NCBI GenBank assembly: GCA_963789535.1
Contig: CAWBKU010000005.1
Span: forward strand, 1,922,001 to 1,986,000
DNA length: 64,000 bases
Direction of reading: 5' to 3'
From: CAVXHQ01 sp963789535
Lineage (GTDB): Bacteria > Pseudomonadota > Alphaproteobacteria > Rhodobacterales > Rhodobacteraceae
In this document: positions 7,967 to 15,991 of the stretch, in pieces
How the letters are laid out: every line of letters begins with the position of its first letter
Position numbering within the stretch: the stretch's first letter is position 1
Translations under genes and position numbers: made by a program
The notes under the pieces: model-generated
Told to the model about the DNA's origin: nothing
The model's database searches: none
Seen by the model: only the letters and a program-made list of their open reading frames with translations

Positions 7967-8069
7967 GATGGGGTGAAACCCCATCCTGCGGACATGGGAA
8001 TTTGTTGTGTCCGACCCCACCGGAACGCAGACTGGCGGGGTCGGACGTAGGATGGGGTTTTACCCCATC
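7967..8069. repeat. REP-like palindrome cluster between binding-protein and permease genes
   Basis: Two near-identical hairpins, GATGGGGT-gaa-ACCCCATC (7967-7985) and GATGGGGT-ttt-ACCCCATC (8051-8069), flank a 10-bp perfect inverted repeat GTCCGACCCC/GGGGTCGGAC (8009-8018 with 8037-8046). The units thus form a mirrored arrangement filling most of the 156-nt gap. In a peptide-transport operon such structures often follow the binding-protein gene and protect its mRNA or reduce readthrough; that role is inference. Confidence 0.75.
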
Positions 8070-8078
8070 ATGGATGGA

Positions 8079-9800
8079 TCATTCCGGGATGCGGTACCAG
8101 CTTGCGATGTTCCACAGCTCAGAATCCCAGGTGTTCAGCTCGACGCCGCCAAGCGAATTGGCATGTGCCGACACCCGGCCACGGTCGACCAGCGGCACGA
8201 TCGTATTCGTGTCCGCCGTCACCATGTCGTTGAGTTCCTGCGCGATCCGGCCCCGCTCGTCGAGGTCGGCCGTGCGGGTCAGTTCGGTCCAGAGCGCGGT
8301 ATAGCCCTCGTCGCAGAAGCGGTTGATGTTCTCGCCCTGCCACTGGGTCTCGGGCGACGGGATCTTGTCGCAGAGATAGGCGCCCAGATAGGCCTGCGGG
8401 TCGGTGCCGGGGAAGTTGTTGGCATACATCTCGACGTCCGCATAGAACCGCTCGAAGGTGTCGGGCGAGCCCGGGTCGCCGCCGAAATAGACACCGGCGT
8501 CGATGTTGCGCAGTTCCACCTCGACGCCGATGCTCTCCCAGCTTTCCTTGATCAGCGCCTGAAAGTCCTGACGGACGGCGTTGGTCGAGGTCTGGAACAG
8601 GATCGACAGGCGCACACCGTCGGCGTTCACGCGCACGCCGTCATCGCCGGGGGTGAACCCGGCCTCGTCCAGCAGCGCCGCTGCCCGGTCGAGATCCTGG
8701 GTCAGGCAGGCGGTGTTTTCGGAGGCATAGATCGCCGGGGCGGGGACGAGGTTGCAGGTCGCGCGACCGGCGGTTCCATAGCCGACCTCGACCAGAAGTT
8801 CGCGGTCGATGGCGATCGACAGCGCCTCGCGGACGCGGCCGTCCGACAGGAACGGGTGCGGGTGCGCGACGGTCGAGCGTTCGCCCTCGGGCAGGTCGGG
8901 GGACGGATCGGTCAGGTTCATCTCGATCCGCTCGACGAGCGTGCCGAAGGCCGAGACCGTGGTGCCCATGCCGCCGGCCTGCATCGCCTCGATCACGTCG
9001 GGCGCAAGCTGGAGGTTCCAGGCATAGTCGAACTCGCCCGTCTCCATGACCGCACGGCCCGCCGCCGTCGCATCGCCGCCGCCCTTGAACGTCACCGTGG
9101 CAAAGGCCGGCTGGCCCGGCACGCGGTAGTTCTCGTTGGCCGCAAGCTGGACCACGTCGTTGACGCGGAAGTCGGTGACGACGAAGGGTCCGGTGCCGAC
9201 CGGCATGAAGTTGGCGTCGGTACATTCGGGCGCGCGCGGCCCGAGGCAGTCGGCGAATTGCGCCGCCTGGATGATCGGCGATTCCGCCCCCGAGAACGCG
9301 GTATAGGGATAGGGCGTCGGGCCGGAGAAGTTGACCCGCACGGTCAGGTCGTCGATCGCCTCGACCGATTCCACCGCCGCGAACTTGGCACCCTGCGCGC
9401 AGCCGCCGCCGTCGGCGGTGCAATACTCCCAGGTAAAGACCACGTCGGCCGAGGTGAACGGCGTGCCGTCCGACCACAGCAGGCCGGGCGTGATGTTCCA
9501 GGTGATCGAGGTCAGATCCTCGGCCACGCCGCCGTTCTCGACGGTCGGCACCTCGGTCACGAGCCAGGGGATGATGTTGCCGTCGGGATCGAACCGGGCG
9601 AGCGGTTCGAGGACGAGGCTGCCCGCCTCGACGTCCTTGGTGCCGCCCGACAGGTAGGGGTTCATGATCGAAACCGCCTGCCAGTAGATGATGTTCACGT
9701 TGCCGTCACGGCCCCGCTCGCCCTCGTGGGCTTCGGCGAATGCCGTGCCCGCAAAGGCCATGCTGGCCACGGCGCCCATCAGCGCTGTCTTCAAAGTCAT
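8079..9800 (-). CDS. ABC transporter substrate-binding protein, family 5 (peptide/nickel type)
   Basis: The 573-residue periplasmic protein has a Sec signal peptide (MTLKTALMGAVASMAFAGTAFAEA). It carries features of the SBP_bac_5 family: NPYLSGGTKD, LEPLARFDPDGNIIPWL, the WSDGTPFTSADVVFTWEY box and the late AALLDEAGFTPGDDGVR segment. It binds the ligand, usually a peptide or related amine, and hands it to the two permeases. Its ATG overlaps the stop of the upstream ATPase gene (ATGA), and GGAGAG lies just upstream. The order ATPase-ATPase-binding protein-permease-permease is less usual than having the binding protein first. Confidence 0.93.
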   Translation of the reverse strand: MTLKTALMGAVASMAFAGTAFAEAHEGERGRDGNVNIIYWQAVSIMNPYLSGGTKDVEAGSLVLEPLARFDPDGNIIPWLVTEVPTVENGGVAEDLTSITWNITPGLLWSDGTPFTSADVVFTWEYCTADGGGCAQGAKFAAVESVEAIDDLTVRVNFSGPTPYPYTAFSGAESPIIQAAQFADCLGPRAPECTDANFMPVGTGPFVVTDFRVNDVVQLAANENYRVPGQPAFATVTFKGGGDATAAGRAVMETGEFDYAWNLQLAPDVIEAMQAGGMGTTVSAFGTLVERIEMNLTDPSPDLPEGERSTVAHPHPFLSDGRVREALSIAIDRELLVEVGYGTAGRATCNLVPAPAIYASENTACLTQDLDRAAALLDEAGFTPGDDGVRVNADGVRLSILFQTSTNAVRQDFQALIKESWESIGVEVELRNIDAGVYFGGDPGSPDTFERFYADVEMYANNFPGTDPQAYLGAYLCDKIPSPETQWQGENINRFCDEGYTALWTELTRTADLDERGRIAQELNDMVTADTNTIVPLVDRGRVSAHANSLGGVELNTWDSELWNIASWYRIPE

Positions 9801-10903
9801 GTAATCTCTCCTTGTTTGTGCTCTTGTGCGGTTCCGCCTGTGGCGACTGCGCTCTGTGCTGCCGTTCGTCCGGCAGTCTCGTTGTGTTCGGGGTCATGCA
9901 GGTGGCAGGCGACATGGCGCCCGGGGCTCACCTCACGCGAAACGGGGTCGATCCGGTGGCATACCGCGAACGCGGCGGGGCAGCGGGTGGAGAAGTTGCA
10001 GCCCTCGGGTGGATTGGCGGGCGAGGGGACGTCGCCTTGCAGGACCACGCGCTGTTTCTGCGCCGACGCCGGATCCGGTTCCGGGACGGCGGACAGCAGG
10101 GCCTGCGTGTAGGGATGCAGCGGTTCGGCAAAGAGGGCCTCGCGCGGGCTCAGCTCGACGATGCGGCCCAGATACATGACCGCGACGCGGGTCGCGATAT
10201 GGCGCACCATCGACAGGTCATGACTGATGAACAGATAGGTCAGGCCGAATTTCCGCTGCAAATCCTCGAGCAGGTTGACCACCTGCGCCTGGATCGAGAC
10301 GTCGAGCGCGGCGATGGGCTCGTCGCAGACGATGAACTTCGGGTTCAGCGCCAGCGCCCGGGCGATGCCGATCCGCTGCCGCTGGCCGCCCGAGAACGCA
10401 TGTGGAAACCGGCCCGCAAAGCGGCGGTTCAGGCCGACGGCGTCCATCAGGTCGAGGACTTTCGCCTCCTTTTCCTTGCGGCCCATCCGCGTGTGCTCGT
10501 CGAGCGGTTCGCGGATGATGTCGCGCACGGTCATGCGGGGATTGAGCGAGGCCTGCGGATCCTGAAACACCATCTGCATCTGCGGCCGGATCTTGCGCAG
10601 GGCATTTTGTCCCATCGTGGCAATGTCGTGCCCGTCGATCCTGATGTCGCCGGAGGTCACGTCGTAGAGGCGCAGGATGGCGCGGCCTGCCGTGCTCTTG
10701 CCACACCCGCTCTCGCCGACGAGGCCGAGGGTCTCGCCCTCGATCACGTCGAAACTGATCCCGTCGACCGCCTTCACCGCGCCGGTGCGGCGTTTCAGCA
10801 GGCCCGAATGGATCGGGAAATGCATCTTGAGATCGCGCACCTCGACCAGCGGTTTGCCGGTCACGCCCGCGTCCTTGTCGAGGGAGACGGGGAAATCACG
10901 CAT
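9797..10903 (-). CDS. ABC transporter ATP-binding protein (DppF/OppF-like)
   Basis: This 368-residue cytoplasmic ATPase powers the importer together with its partner encoded upstream. Visible motifs are Walker A GESGCGKST, the Q-loop VFQDPQASLNPRMTV, the signature FSGGQRQRIGIARA, Walker B FIVCDEP and the switch histidine in LFISHDLSMVRHI. The C-terminal oligopeptide-transporter extension contains the cysteine cluster CNFSTRCPAAFAVC, typical of Opp/Dpp ATPases, where a 4Fe-4S site has been proposed. It overlaps the other ATPase gene by 8 nt and the binding-protein gene by 4 nt. Confidence 0.94.
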   Translation of the reverse strand: MRDFPVSLDKDAGVTGKPLVEVRDLKMHFPIHSGLLKRRTGAVKAVDGISFDVIEGETLGLVGESGCGKSTAGRAILRLYDVTSGDIRIDGHDIATMGQNALRKIRPQMQMVFQDPQASLNPRMTVRDIIREPLDEHTRMGRKEKEAKVLDLMDAVGLNRRFAGRFPHAFSGGQRQRIGIARALALNPKFIVCDEPIAALDVSIQAQVVNLLEDLQRKFGLTYLFISHDLSMVRHIATRVAVMYLGRIVELSPREALFAEPLHPYTQALLSAVPEPDPASAQKQRVVLQGDVPSPANPPEGCNFSTRCPAAFAVCHRIDPVSREVSPGRHVACHLHDPEHNETAGRTAAQSAVATGGTAQEHKQGEIT

Positions 10904-11906
10904 GGCTGCGGACCTGCGGAATGCCGGGATCGGCGCGGAAACAGGCGGCCTCGTGGCCGGGCGAGACGGGATAGCGCTGCGGCATCGCGCGGTCGCAGAT
11001 TTCCATTCGCTGGGTGCAGCGGTCGCGGAACGGGCAGATGTCGGGCGGCGCCAGCAGGATCGGCGGCTGCCCCTCGATCGTGGTCAGCCGCGCCTGCCGC
11101 GCGCCGGTGACGGAAGGCACGGTTTTCAAAAGCGCCTGCGTATAGGGATGCTGCGGGTTGGCGAAGATGTCGGCGACCGGCCCGGTCTCGGCGACGGTGC
11201 CGCCATACATCACCATCACCCGGTCGGCGATGCCCGCGATGACGCCGAGGTCGTGGGTGATCCAGATCACCCCCATCCCGAGTTTGGTGCGCAATTCCTT
11301 CATCAACTCGAGGATTTGGGCCTGGATGGTCACGTCGAGTGCCGTCGTCGGCTCGTCCGCGATCAGCACCTTGGGGTCGCAGGCCAGCGCGATGGCGATC
11401 ATCACCCGCTGCCGCATCCCGCCCGAGAACTGGTGCGGATAATCGTCCAGACGCCGTGCCGCATCGGGGATGCCGACGAGGTCGAGCAGCTCCTTGGCCC
11501 GCGCCCGCGCCGCCCGCTTGCCCAGACCCATGTGCTTGCGCAGCGGTTCGGCGATCTGCATGCCGACGGTGAACACCGGGTTCAGCGAGGTCATCGGATC
11601 CTGAAAGATGAACCCGATCTCGCCGCCGCGCACCTGCCGCATCCGCTTGGCGTCGATCCGCAGCAGGTCGGCGCCGCCGAACATCACCGTGCCGCCGCGC
11701 ATCTCGGCGGGGGGCATCGGCAACAGGCCGAGGAGCGACATCATCGTGACGGACTTGCCCGACCCACTCTCGCCGACGACGCCGAGGAGCTCGCCGGGGG
11801 CGAGGCTGAAGGTGACGTCGTTGACGGCATGCACATCGCCGATCCGTGTGCGGAACACGCATCGAAGGCCCGTGACATCGAGGACCGGCAGCGCCCCATC
11901 GGGCAT
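10896..11906 (-). CDS. ABC transporter ATP-binding protein (DppD/OppD-like)
   Basis: The 336-residue ATPase is the first gene of the importer operon. Motifs are Walker A GESGSGKSV, Q-loop FIFQDPMTSLNPVFTVG, signature FSGGMRQRVMIAIAL, Walker B VLIADEPTTALD and the histidine in WITHDLGVIAGI. The C-terminal cysteine segment CPFRDRCTQRMEIC is typical for Opp/Dpp ATPases. The start at 11906 is chosen because GGGAGG sits about 7 nt upstream; the frame stays open another 115 codons upstream, but that sequence is not protein-like and occupies the divergent promoter region. Confidence 0.93.
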   Translation of the reverse strand: MPDGALPVLDVTGLRCVFRTRIGDVHAVNDVTFSLAPGELLGVVGESGSGKSVTMMSLLGLLPMPPAEMRGGTVMFGGADLLRIDAKRMRQVRGGEIGFIFQDPMTSLNPVFTVGMQIAEPLRKHMGLGKRAARARAKELLDLVGIPDAARRLDDYPHQFSGGMRQRVMIAIALACDPKVLIADEPTTALDVTIQAQILELMKELRTKLGMGVIWITHDLGVIAGIADRVMVMYGGTVAETGPVADIFANPQHPYTQALLKTVPSVTGARQARLTTIEGQPPILLAPPDICPFRDRCTQRMEICDRAMPQRYPVSPGHEAACFRADPGIPQVRSHA

Positions 11907-12195
11907 AGAGAACCTCCCAGGCGGTTCCGATTGCATCGTTTTTCGGCGATTGTCCGTCGATTGGGCGACGGCCCGCCGTTGAAGGGGCACGTTATCACCT
12001 CTCCGGCATCCGGCAAGGCGGAAATGGCGGCAGGTCAGCACCGCAACGGCAGGTGCCGTCAGGGAAAGACCGCACAACGGGCAGAGCCGCGCATCGCTGC
12101 CCGATGTCGCGCCGCCCGTCGAAGAAGCGGGGCTGTTCCCCGCCTCGCGGCTGTCATAGCCTGACCGACGAACCCCTGCCCGGCAAAGGTCCGCG
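11907..12195. promoter_or_regulatory. Divergent intergenic region, peptide ABC operon / deacetylase
   Basis: This 289-nt gap separates the minus-strand transporter operon from the plus-strand deacetylase gene and must hold promoters for both. I see no strong palindrome, no small ORF with a ribosome site and no clear sigma-70 boxes. Shared control of import and ligand breakdown is plausible from the geometry only. Confidence 0.4.
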
Positions 12196-13359
12196 ATGCC
12201 CGATCCCCTGACCGCCCGCGCCCTTCTGGAGCGTCTCGTGGCCTTTCCCACCGTCAGTTCGGCGTCGAACCTCGATCTGATCGACTGGGTGGAGGGTTAT
12301 CTGGCGGGCCACGGCATCGCGGCAGTCCGCGTCCCCGATCCGACCGGGCAGAAGGCGGCCCTCTATGCGCATGTCGGGCCTGCGGTGCCGGGGGCGGTGG
12401 TCCTGTCGGGCCATACCGACGTGGTGCCGGTGACGGGGCAGGCGTGGACCGGCGATCCGTTCGCCGTGACCGAACGCGACGGCCGCCTCTATGGCCGTGG
12501 CACGTGCGACATGAAAGGGTTCGATGCGCTGGCGATCCGGGCATTGGTCGAGGCGCAGCGATCTGGCGTGACCCGACCGCTGCAACTGGCGCTGAGCTAC
12601 GACGAAGAGGTCGGCTGTCTCGGTGCGCCGGTGATGATCGACCACATGGTCCGCCATGGAATGCCGAAGGGCGGCGCGGTGATCGTGGGCGAGCCGTCGA
12701 TGATGAAGGTCGTGACGGGCCACAAGGGCGGCGTCGGCTTCAAGGTGCACGTCAGGGGCCACGAAGTGCATTCGTCGATGATCCACGAGGGGGTGAGCGC
12801 GATCATGGAGGCGGCGCGGCTGATCTCTTGGGCGAATGAAGCGAACGCGGCCAACCGCGCGGCGGTGCCGGGACCGCTCGCCGCCGATTTCGTGCCGCCC
12901 TGGACGAGCGTGCATGTGGGCGTGATCGAGGGCGGCACGGCGCACAACATCACCGCGGGCGACTGCCGCTTCGGCCTCGATTTCCGGGTCGTGCCGGGCG
13001 AGGAAATCGAGGTCTGGGCCGAGAGGTTCGCCGCCGAGGTCGCGCGCGTCGAGGCCGCGATGCAGGCGGTCCGCCCCGAGGCGCGGATCGGGGTCGCGCG
13101 CTATTTCACGATTCCCGCCCTTGCGCCCGAAACGGCGGGTGCGGCAGAAACGCTCGCGCGGCGTCTGACCGGCGACAATTCGGTCAACGTCGTGAGCTAC
13201 GGCACCGAGGCGGGACAGTTCCAGGCGGCGGGCTTTTCCGCCGTCGTCTGCGGCCCGGGCGACATCGCCCAGGCGCATCAGGCCGACGAGTTCATCGCGG
13301 TCGCGCAATTTGTGGCCGGTGAGGCGTTCATGGCGCGACTGGTCGAGAGCCTGCGGTGA
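12196..13359 (+). CDS. argE: Acetylornithine deacetylase (M20 family)
   Basis: The 387-residue enzyme removes the acetyl group from N-acetylornithine or related N-acyl amino acids using two zinc ions. Metal ligands are visible in LSGHTDVVPV, GRGTCDMKGFDA and SYDEEVGCLGAP (the catalytic Glu pair), and the late histidine lies in AQAHQADEFI. The phrase GTEAGQFQAAGFSAVVCGPGDI is typical of ArgE rather than DapE. AAAGG lies upstream of the ATG. The GTG start of the next gene overlaps its stop codon. Its place next to a peptide importer and an amino-acid oxidase suggests catabolic use on imported acyl-amino acids rather than only arginine synthesis (inference). Confidence 0.88.
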   Translation: MPDPLTARALLERLVAFPTVSSASNLDLIDWVEGYLAGHGIAAVRVPDPTGQKAALYAHVGPAVPGAVVLSGHTDVVPVTGQAWTGDPFAVTERDGRLYGRGTCDMKGFDALAIRALVEAQRSGVTRPLQLALSYDEEVGCLGAPVMIDHMVRHGMPKGGAVIVGEPSMMKVVTGHKGGVGFKVHVRGHEVHSSMIHEGVSAIMEAARLISWANEANAANRAAVPGPLAADFVPPWTSVHVGVIEGGTAHNITAGDCRFGLDFRVVPGEEIEVWAERFAAEVARVEAAMQAVRPEARIGVARYFTIPALAPETAGAAETLARRLTGDNSVNVVSYGTEAGQFQAAGFSAVVCGPGDIAQAHQADEFIAVAQFVAGEAFMARLVESLR

Positions 13360-14696
13360 GCTTTCCGTTCTCAGGGGCGATGCCGCCGGCGCACGACGGG
13401 CCGCTGCCGAAGGCGGTGGATGTGGCCGTGGTCGGCGGCGGCATCGTCGGGGTGATGACGGCCTGGCATCTGGCGCAGGCGGGCGTGTCCTGCGTCGTGC
13501 TCGAGAAGGGCCGCGTCGGCGCCGAACAGTCGAGCCGGAACTGGGGCTGGATCCGCTGTCAGGGGCGCGATCCGGCCGAACTGCCCATTGCGCGCGAGGC
13601 GCAGGAGATCTGGCGCAGGCTGGCGGCCGAAGCCGATTGCGACATCGGGCTGCGCCAGACCGGCACGACCTATGTGGCGGCGACCGAGGCGGCGATGGCG
13701 GGCTATCTCGACTGGCGCGACATGGCGCGCGCGGTCGGCCTCGGGACCGAGGCGCTGTCGCGGCGCGAACTTTTGGCGGTGGTCCCGGCGGCGGCGCCCG
13801 GCTGGGTCGGCGCGATCCGCACTGCCACCGATCTGCGGGCCGAGCCGCAGCTTGCCATGCCCGCACTCGCGCGGCTGGCGGTGGCGGCGGGGGCCCAGAT
13901 CCGCGAAGGCTGCGCGGTGCGCGGCCTCGATATCGCGGCGGGCCGGGTGGCGGGCGTGGTGACGGAGCGGGGACGGATCGCGGCGGGTACGGTGGTGGTT
14001 GCGGGCGGCGCCTGGTCTCGGCTCTTGCTGGCGCGTCATCGCTGCGCTCTTCCGCAACTCTCGGTGCGCTCGACCGTCGTGGCGACGCTGACGCTGCCGC
14101 TGGTCCACGACGGGCAGGTGTCTGCCCCCGACCTCGCGTTCCGGCGGCGCCTCGATGGCGGCTATTCGCTGGCCTCGGGCGGGCGCAGCGAACTCTTTAT
14201 CGGGCGCGACGCCTTTGCGTCGTTCCTTCCCTATATGCCGGCGCTGTGGCGCGACCCGCTGGGCAATGCCTTCTTTCCCGCAGCCCCGCGCGGGTTTCCC
14301 GATGCCTGGGGCACGCCGCGTCGCTGGGCCGAGGATACGGTCAGCCCGTTCGAGCGGATGCGGGTGCTGAACCCGGCGCCCTCTGCCCGGCGGGTGACGC
14401 GGGCATTGGCGCGGTTCTCGGCGCTGTTTCCGGAACTGGGCACCGTGCGCGCCCGCGTCGCCTGGGCAGGCATGATCGACGCGATGCCCGATGTCGTGCC
14501 GGTGGTCGACCGGATGGGCCCCGCGGGCCTGATCGTCGCCACGGGGATGAGCGGACACGGCTTTGGCATTGGCCCGGCGTTCGGGCGGATCGCGGCGGCG
14601 CTGGCGACGGGGGGGGCTGTCGGGCACGTCATCTCGCGGTTCCGGTCGGGGCGGTTTGCGGACGGCAGCGCGCTGGTGCTGGGGCCGGCATTGTAG
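13356..14696 (+). CDS. FAD-dependent amino acid oxidoreductase (DadA/glycine oxidase family)
   Basis: The 446-residue flavoprotein starts with GTG overlapping the deacetylase stop codon (GTGA), so the two are translationally coupled. The dinucleotide-binding motif VAVVGGGIVGVMTAWHLA sits at about residues 22-39, followed by VVLEKGRVGAEQSSRNWGWIR, the FAD-proximal segment of DAO-fold oxidases. The C-terminal FAD-contact motif is seen as VATGMSGHGFGIGPAFGR. It probably oxidises an amino acid or secondary amine to the oxo-acid. The exact substrate is not readable, but the neighbouring N-deacylases would supply free amino acids. Confidence 0.87.
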   Translation: MSFPFSGAMPPAHDGPLPKAVDVAVVGGGIVGVMTAWHLAQAGVSCVVLEKGRVGAEQSSRNWGWIRCQGRDPAELPIAREAQEIWRRLAAEADCDIGLRQTGTTYVAATEAAMAGYLDWRDMARAVGLGTEALSRRELLAVVPAAAPGWVGAIRTATDLRAEPQLAMPALARLAVAAGAQIREGCAVRGLDIAAGRVAGVVTERGRIAAGTVVVAGGAWSRLLLARHRCALPQLSVRSTVVATLTLPLVHDGQVSAPDLAFRRRLDGGYSLASGGRSELFIGRDAFASFLPYMPALWRDPLGNAFFPAAPRGFPDAWGTPRRWAEDTVSPFERMRVLNPAPSARRVTRALARFSALFPELGTVRARVAWAGMIDAMPDVVPVVDRMGPAGLIVATGMSGHGFGIGPAFGRIAAALATGGAVGHVISRFRSGRFADGSALVLGPAL

Positions 14697-14705
14697 GGCC
14701 ATTGT

Positions 14706-14742
14706 CGGAGCCTCCGGCGGGAGTTGTTGCGGCAACGTGAAT
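14706..14742 (+). repeat. Dispersed 37-nt intergenic element, copy 2
   Basis: The stretch matches the reverse complement of 60644-60680 at 36 of 37 positions, and its right part matches 2163-2183. It has the palindromic core GTTG-CGG-CAAC and the left arm GCCTCCGGCGGG. It begins 10 nt after the oxidoreductase stop. The remainder of the gap to 14827 shows nothing else. Confidence 0.85.
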
Positions 14743-14827
14743 GGAAGGGGCGCGCGACACGGCGGCGCCTTGCCATGGGACGACGGGGGGCGCAGATTGA
14801 CGGCATCCCCCAGCCAGAGGTCGTCCC

Positions 14828-15991
14828 ATGCCCGTCAAGAACCGTTTCGCCGAACTGCTGCCCGAGATCACCGCCTGGCGGCGCGACCTGCACGAAAACC
14901 CCGAGATCCTGTTCGAGACCCACCGCACGAGCGGCATCGTGGCAGAGAAGCTGCGCGCCTTCGGTTGCGACGAGGTGACGGAGGGGATCGGGCGGACCGG
15001 CGTGGTGGGCGTAATCCGGGGCCGCGCGAACGGGTCGGGGCGGGTGATCGGGCTGCGTGCCGATATGGACGCGCTGCCGATCCACGAGGCGACGGGCCTG
15101 GACTATGCGTCCAGGACGGACGGGGCGATGCACGCCTGCGGCCATGACGGGCATACCGCGATGCTGCTGGGGGCGGCGCGATATCTGGCCGAGACGCGCA
15201 ATTTCGACGGCACGGTGGTGCTGATATTCCAGCCCGCCGAAGAGGGCGGCGGTGGCGGGCGCGAGATGTGCGAGGACGGTCTGATGGAGCGCTGGAAGAT
15301 CGACGAGGTCTACGGCATGCACAACTGGCCGGGCCGCCCGGTGGGCAGCTTCGCGATCCGGCCCGGCGCGTTCTTTGCCGCCACCGACCAGTTCGACATC
15401 ACCATCGAGGGCAGGGGCGGCCATGCCGCCAAGCCGCAGGAGGTGGTCGATTCGACGCTGGTCGCGAGCCACGCGGTGATCGCCCTGCAAAGCATCGTGT
15501 CGCGCAATGCCGATCCGGTGGCGCAGATCGTGGTGTCGGTGACGTCGTTCGAGACGTCGAGCAAGGCGTTCAACGTCATTCCGCAGCGGGTGCAGATCAA
15601 GGGGACCGTGCGGACCATGGCCGACGACCTGCGCGCGCTGGCCGAGAAGCGGATCAAGGAGATCGTGGACGGCGTCTGCGCGACCTTTGGCGCGACGGCA
15701 CGGGTGAAGTACATGAAGGGCTATCCGGTCATGTCGAACCACGCCGACCAGACGGCCTTTGCCGCCGAGGTCGCGACGGCGGTGTCGGGCGGGTGTGACG
15801 ACGCGCCGCTGGTCATGGGGGGCGAGGATTTCGCGTTCCTTCTGAACGAGCGGCCGGGGGCCTATATCCTCGTCGGCAACGGAGCGACGGCGCCGGTGCA
15901 TCACCCCGAATACAACTTTTCCGACGAGGCGATCCCGGCGGGGTGTTCGTGGTGGGCCGAGATCGTCGAGCGGCGGATGCCGGCGGCGTGA
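14828..15991 (+). CDS. M20D amidohydrolase (hippurate hydrolase / N-acyl amino acid amidohydrolase)
   Basis: The 387-residue metalloenzyme hydrolyses N-acyl amino acids. Family marks are ITAWRRDLHENPEILFET at the start, GLRADMDALPIHE, HACGHDGHTAMLLGAA (metal ligands), FQPAEEGGGGGREM (catalytic Glu), MHNWPG and the dimerisation-domain motif GGHAAKP. The end has GGEDFAFLLNERPGAY and VHHPEYNFSDEAIP, all standard for the HipO/AbgA/amhX group. It has its own promoter region after the dispersed repeat. With the ArgE-like enzyme it forms a second deacylase near the peptide importer. The 3' end overlaps the convergent aminotransferase frame by 91 nt. Confidence 0.9.
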   Translation: MPVKNRFAELLPEITAWRRDLHENPEILFETHRTSGIVAEKLRAFGCDEVTEGIGRTGVVGVIRGRANGSGRVIGLRADMDALPIHEATGLDYASRTDGAMHACGHDGHTAMLLGAARYLAETRNFDGTVVLIFQPAEEGGGGGREMCEDGLMERWKIDEVYGMHNWPGRPVGSFAIRPGAFFAATDQFDITIEGRGGHAAKPQEVVDSTLVASHAVIALQSIVSRNADPVAQIVVSVTSFETSSKAFNVIPQRVQIKGTVRTMADDLRALAEKRIKEIVDGVCATFGATARVKYMKGYPVMSNHADQTAFAAEVATAVSGGCDDAPLVMGGEDFAFLLNERPGAYILVGNGATAPVHHPEYNFSDEAIPAGCSWWAEIVERRMPAA

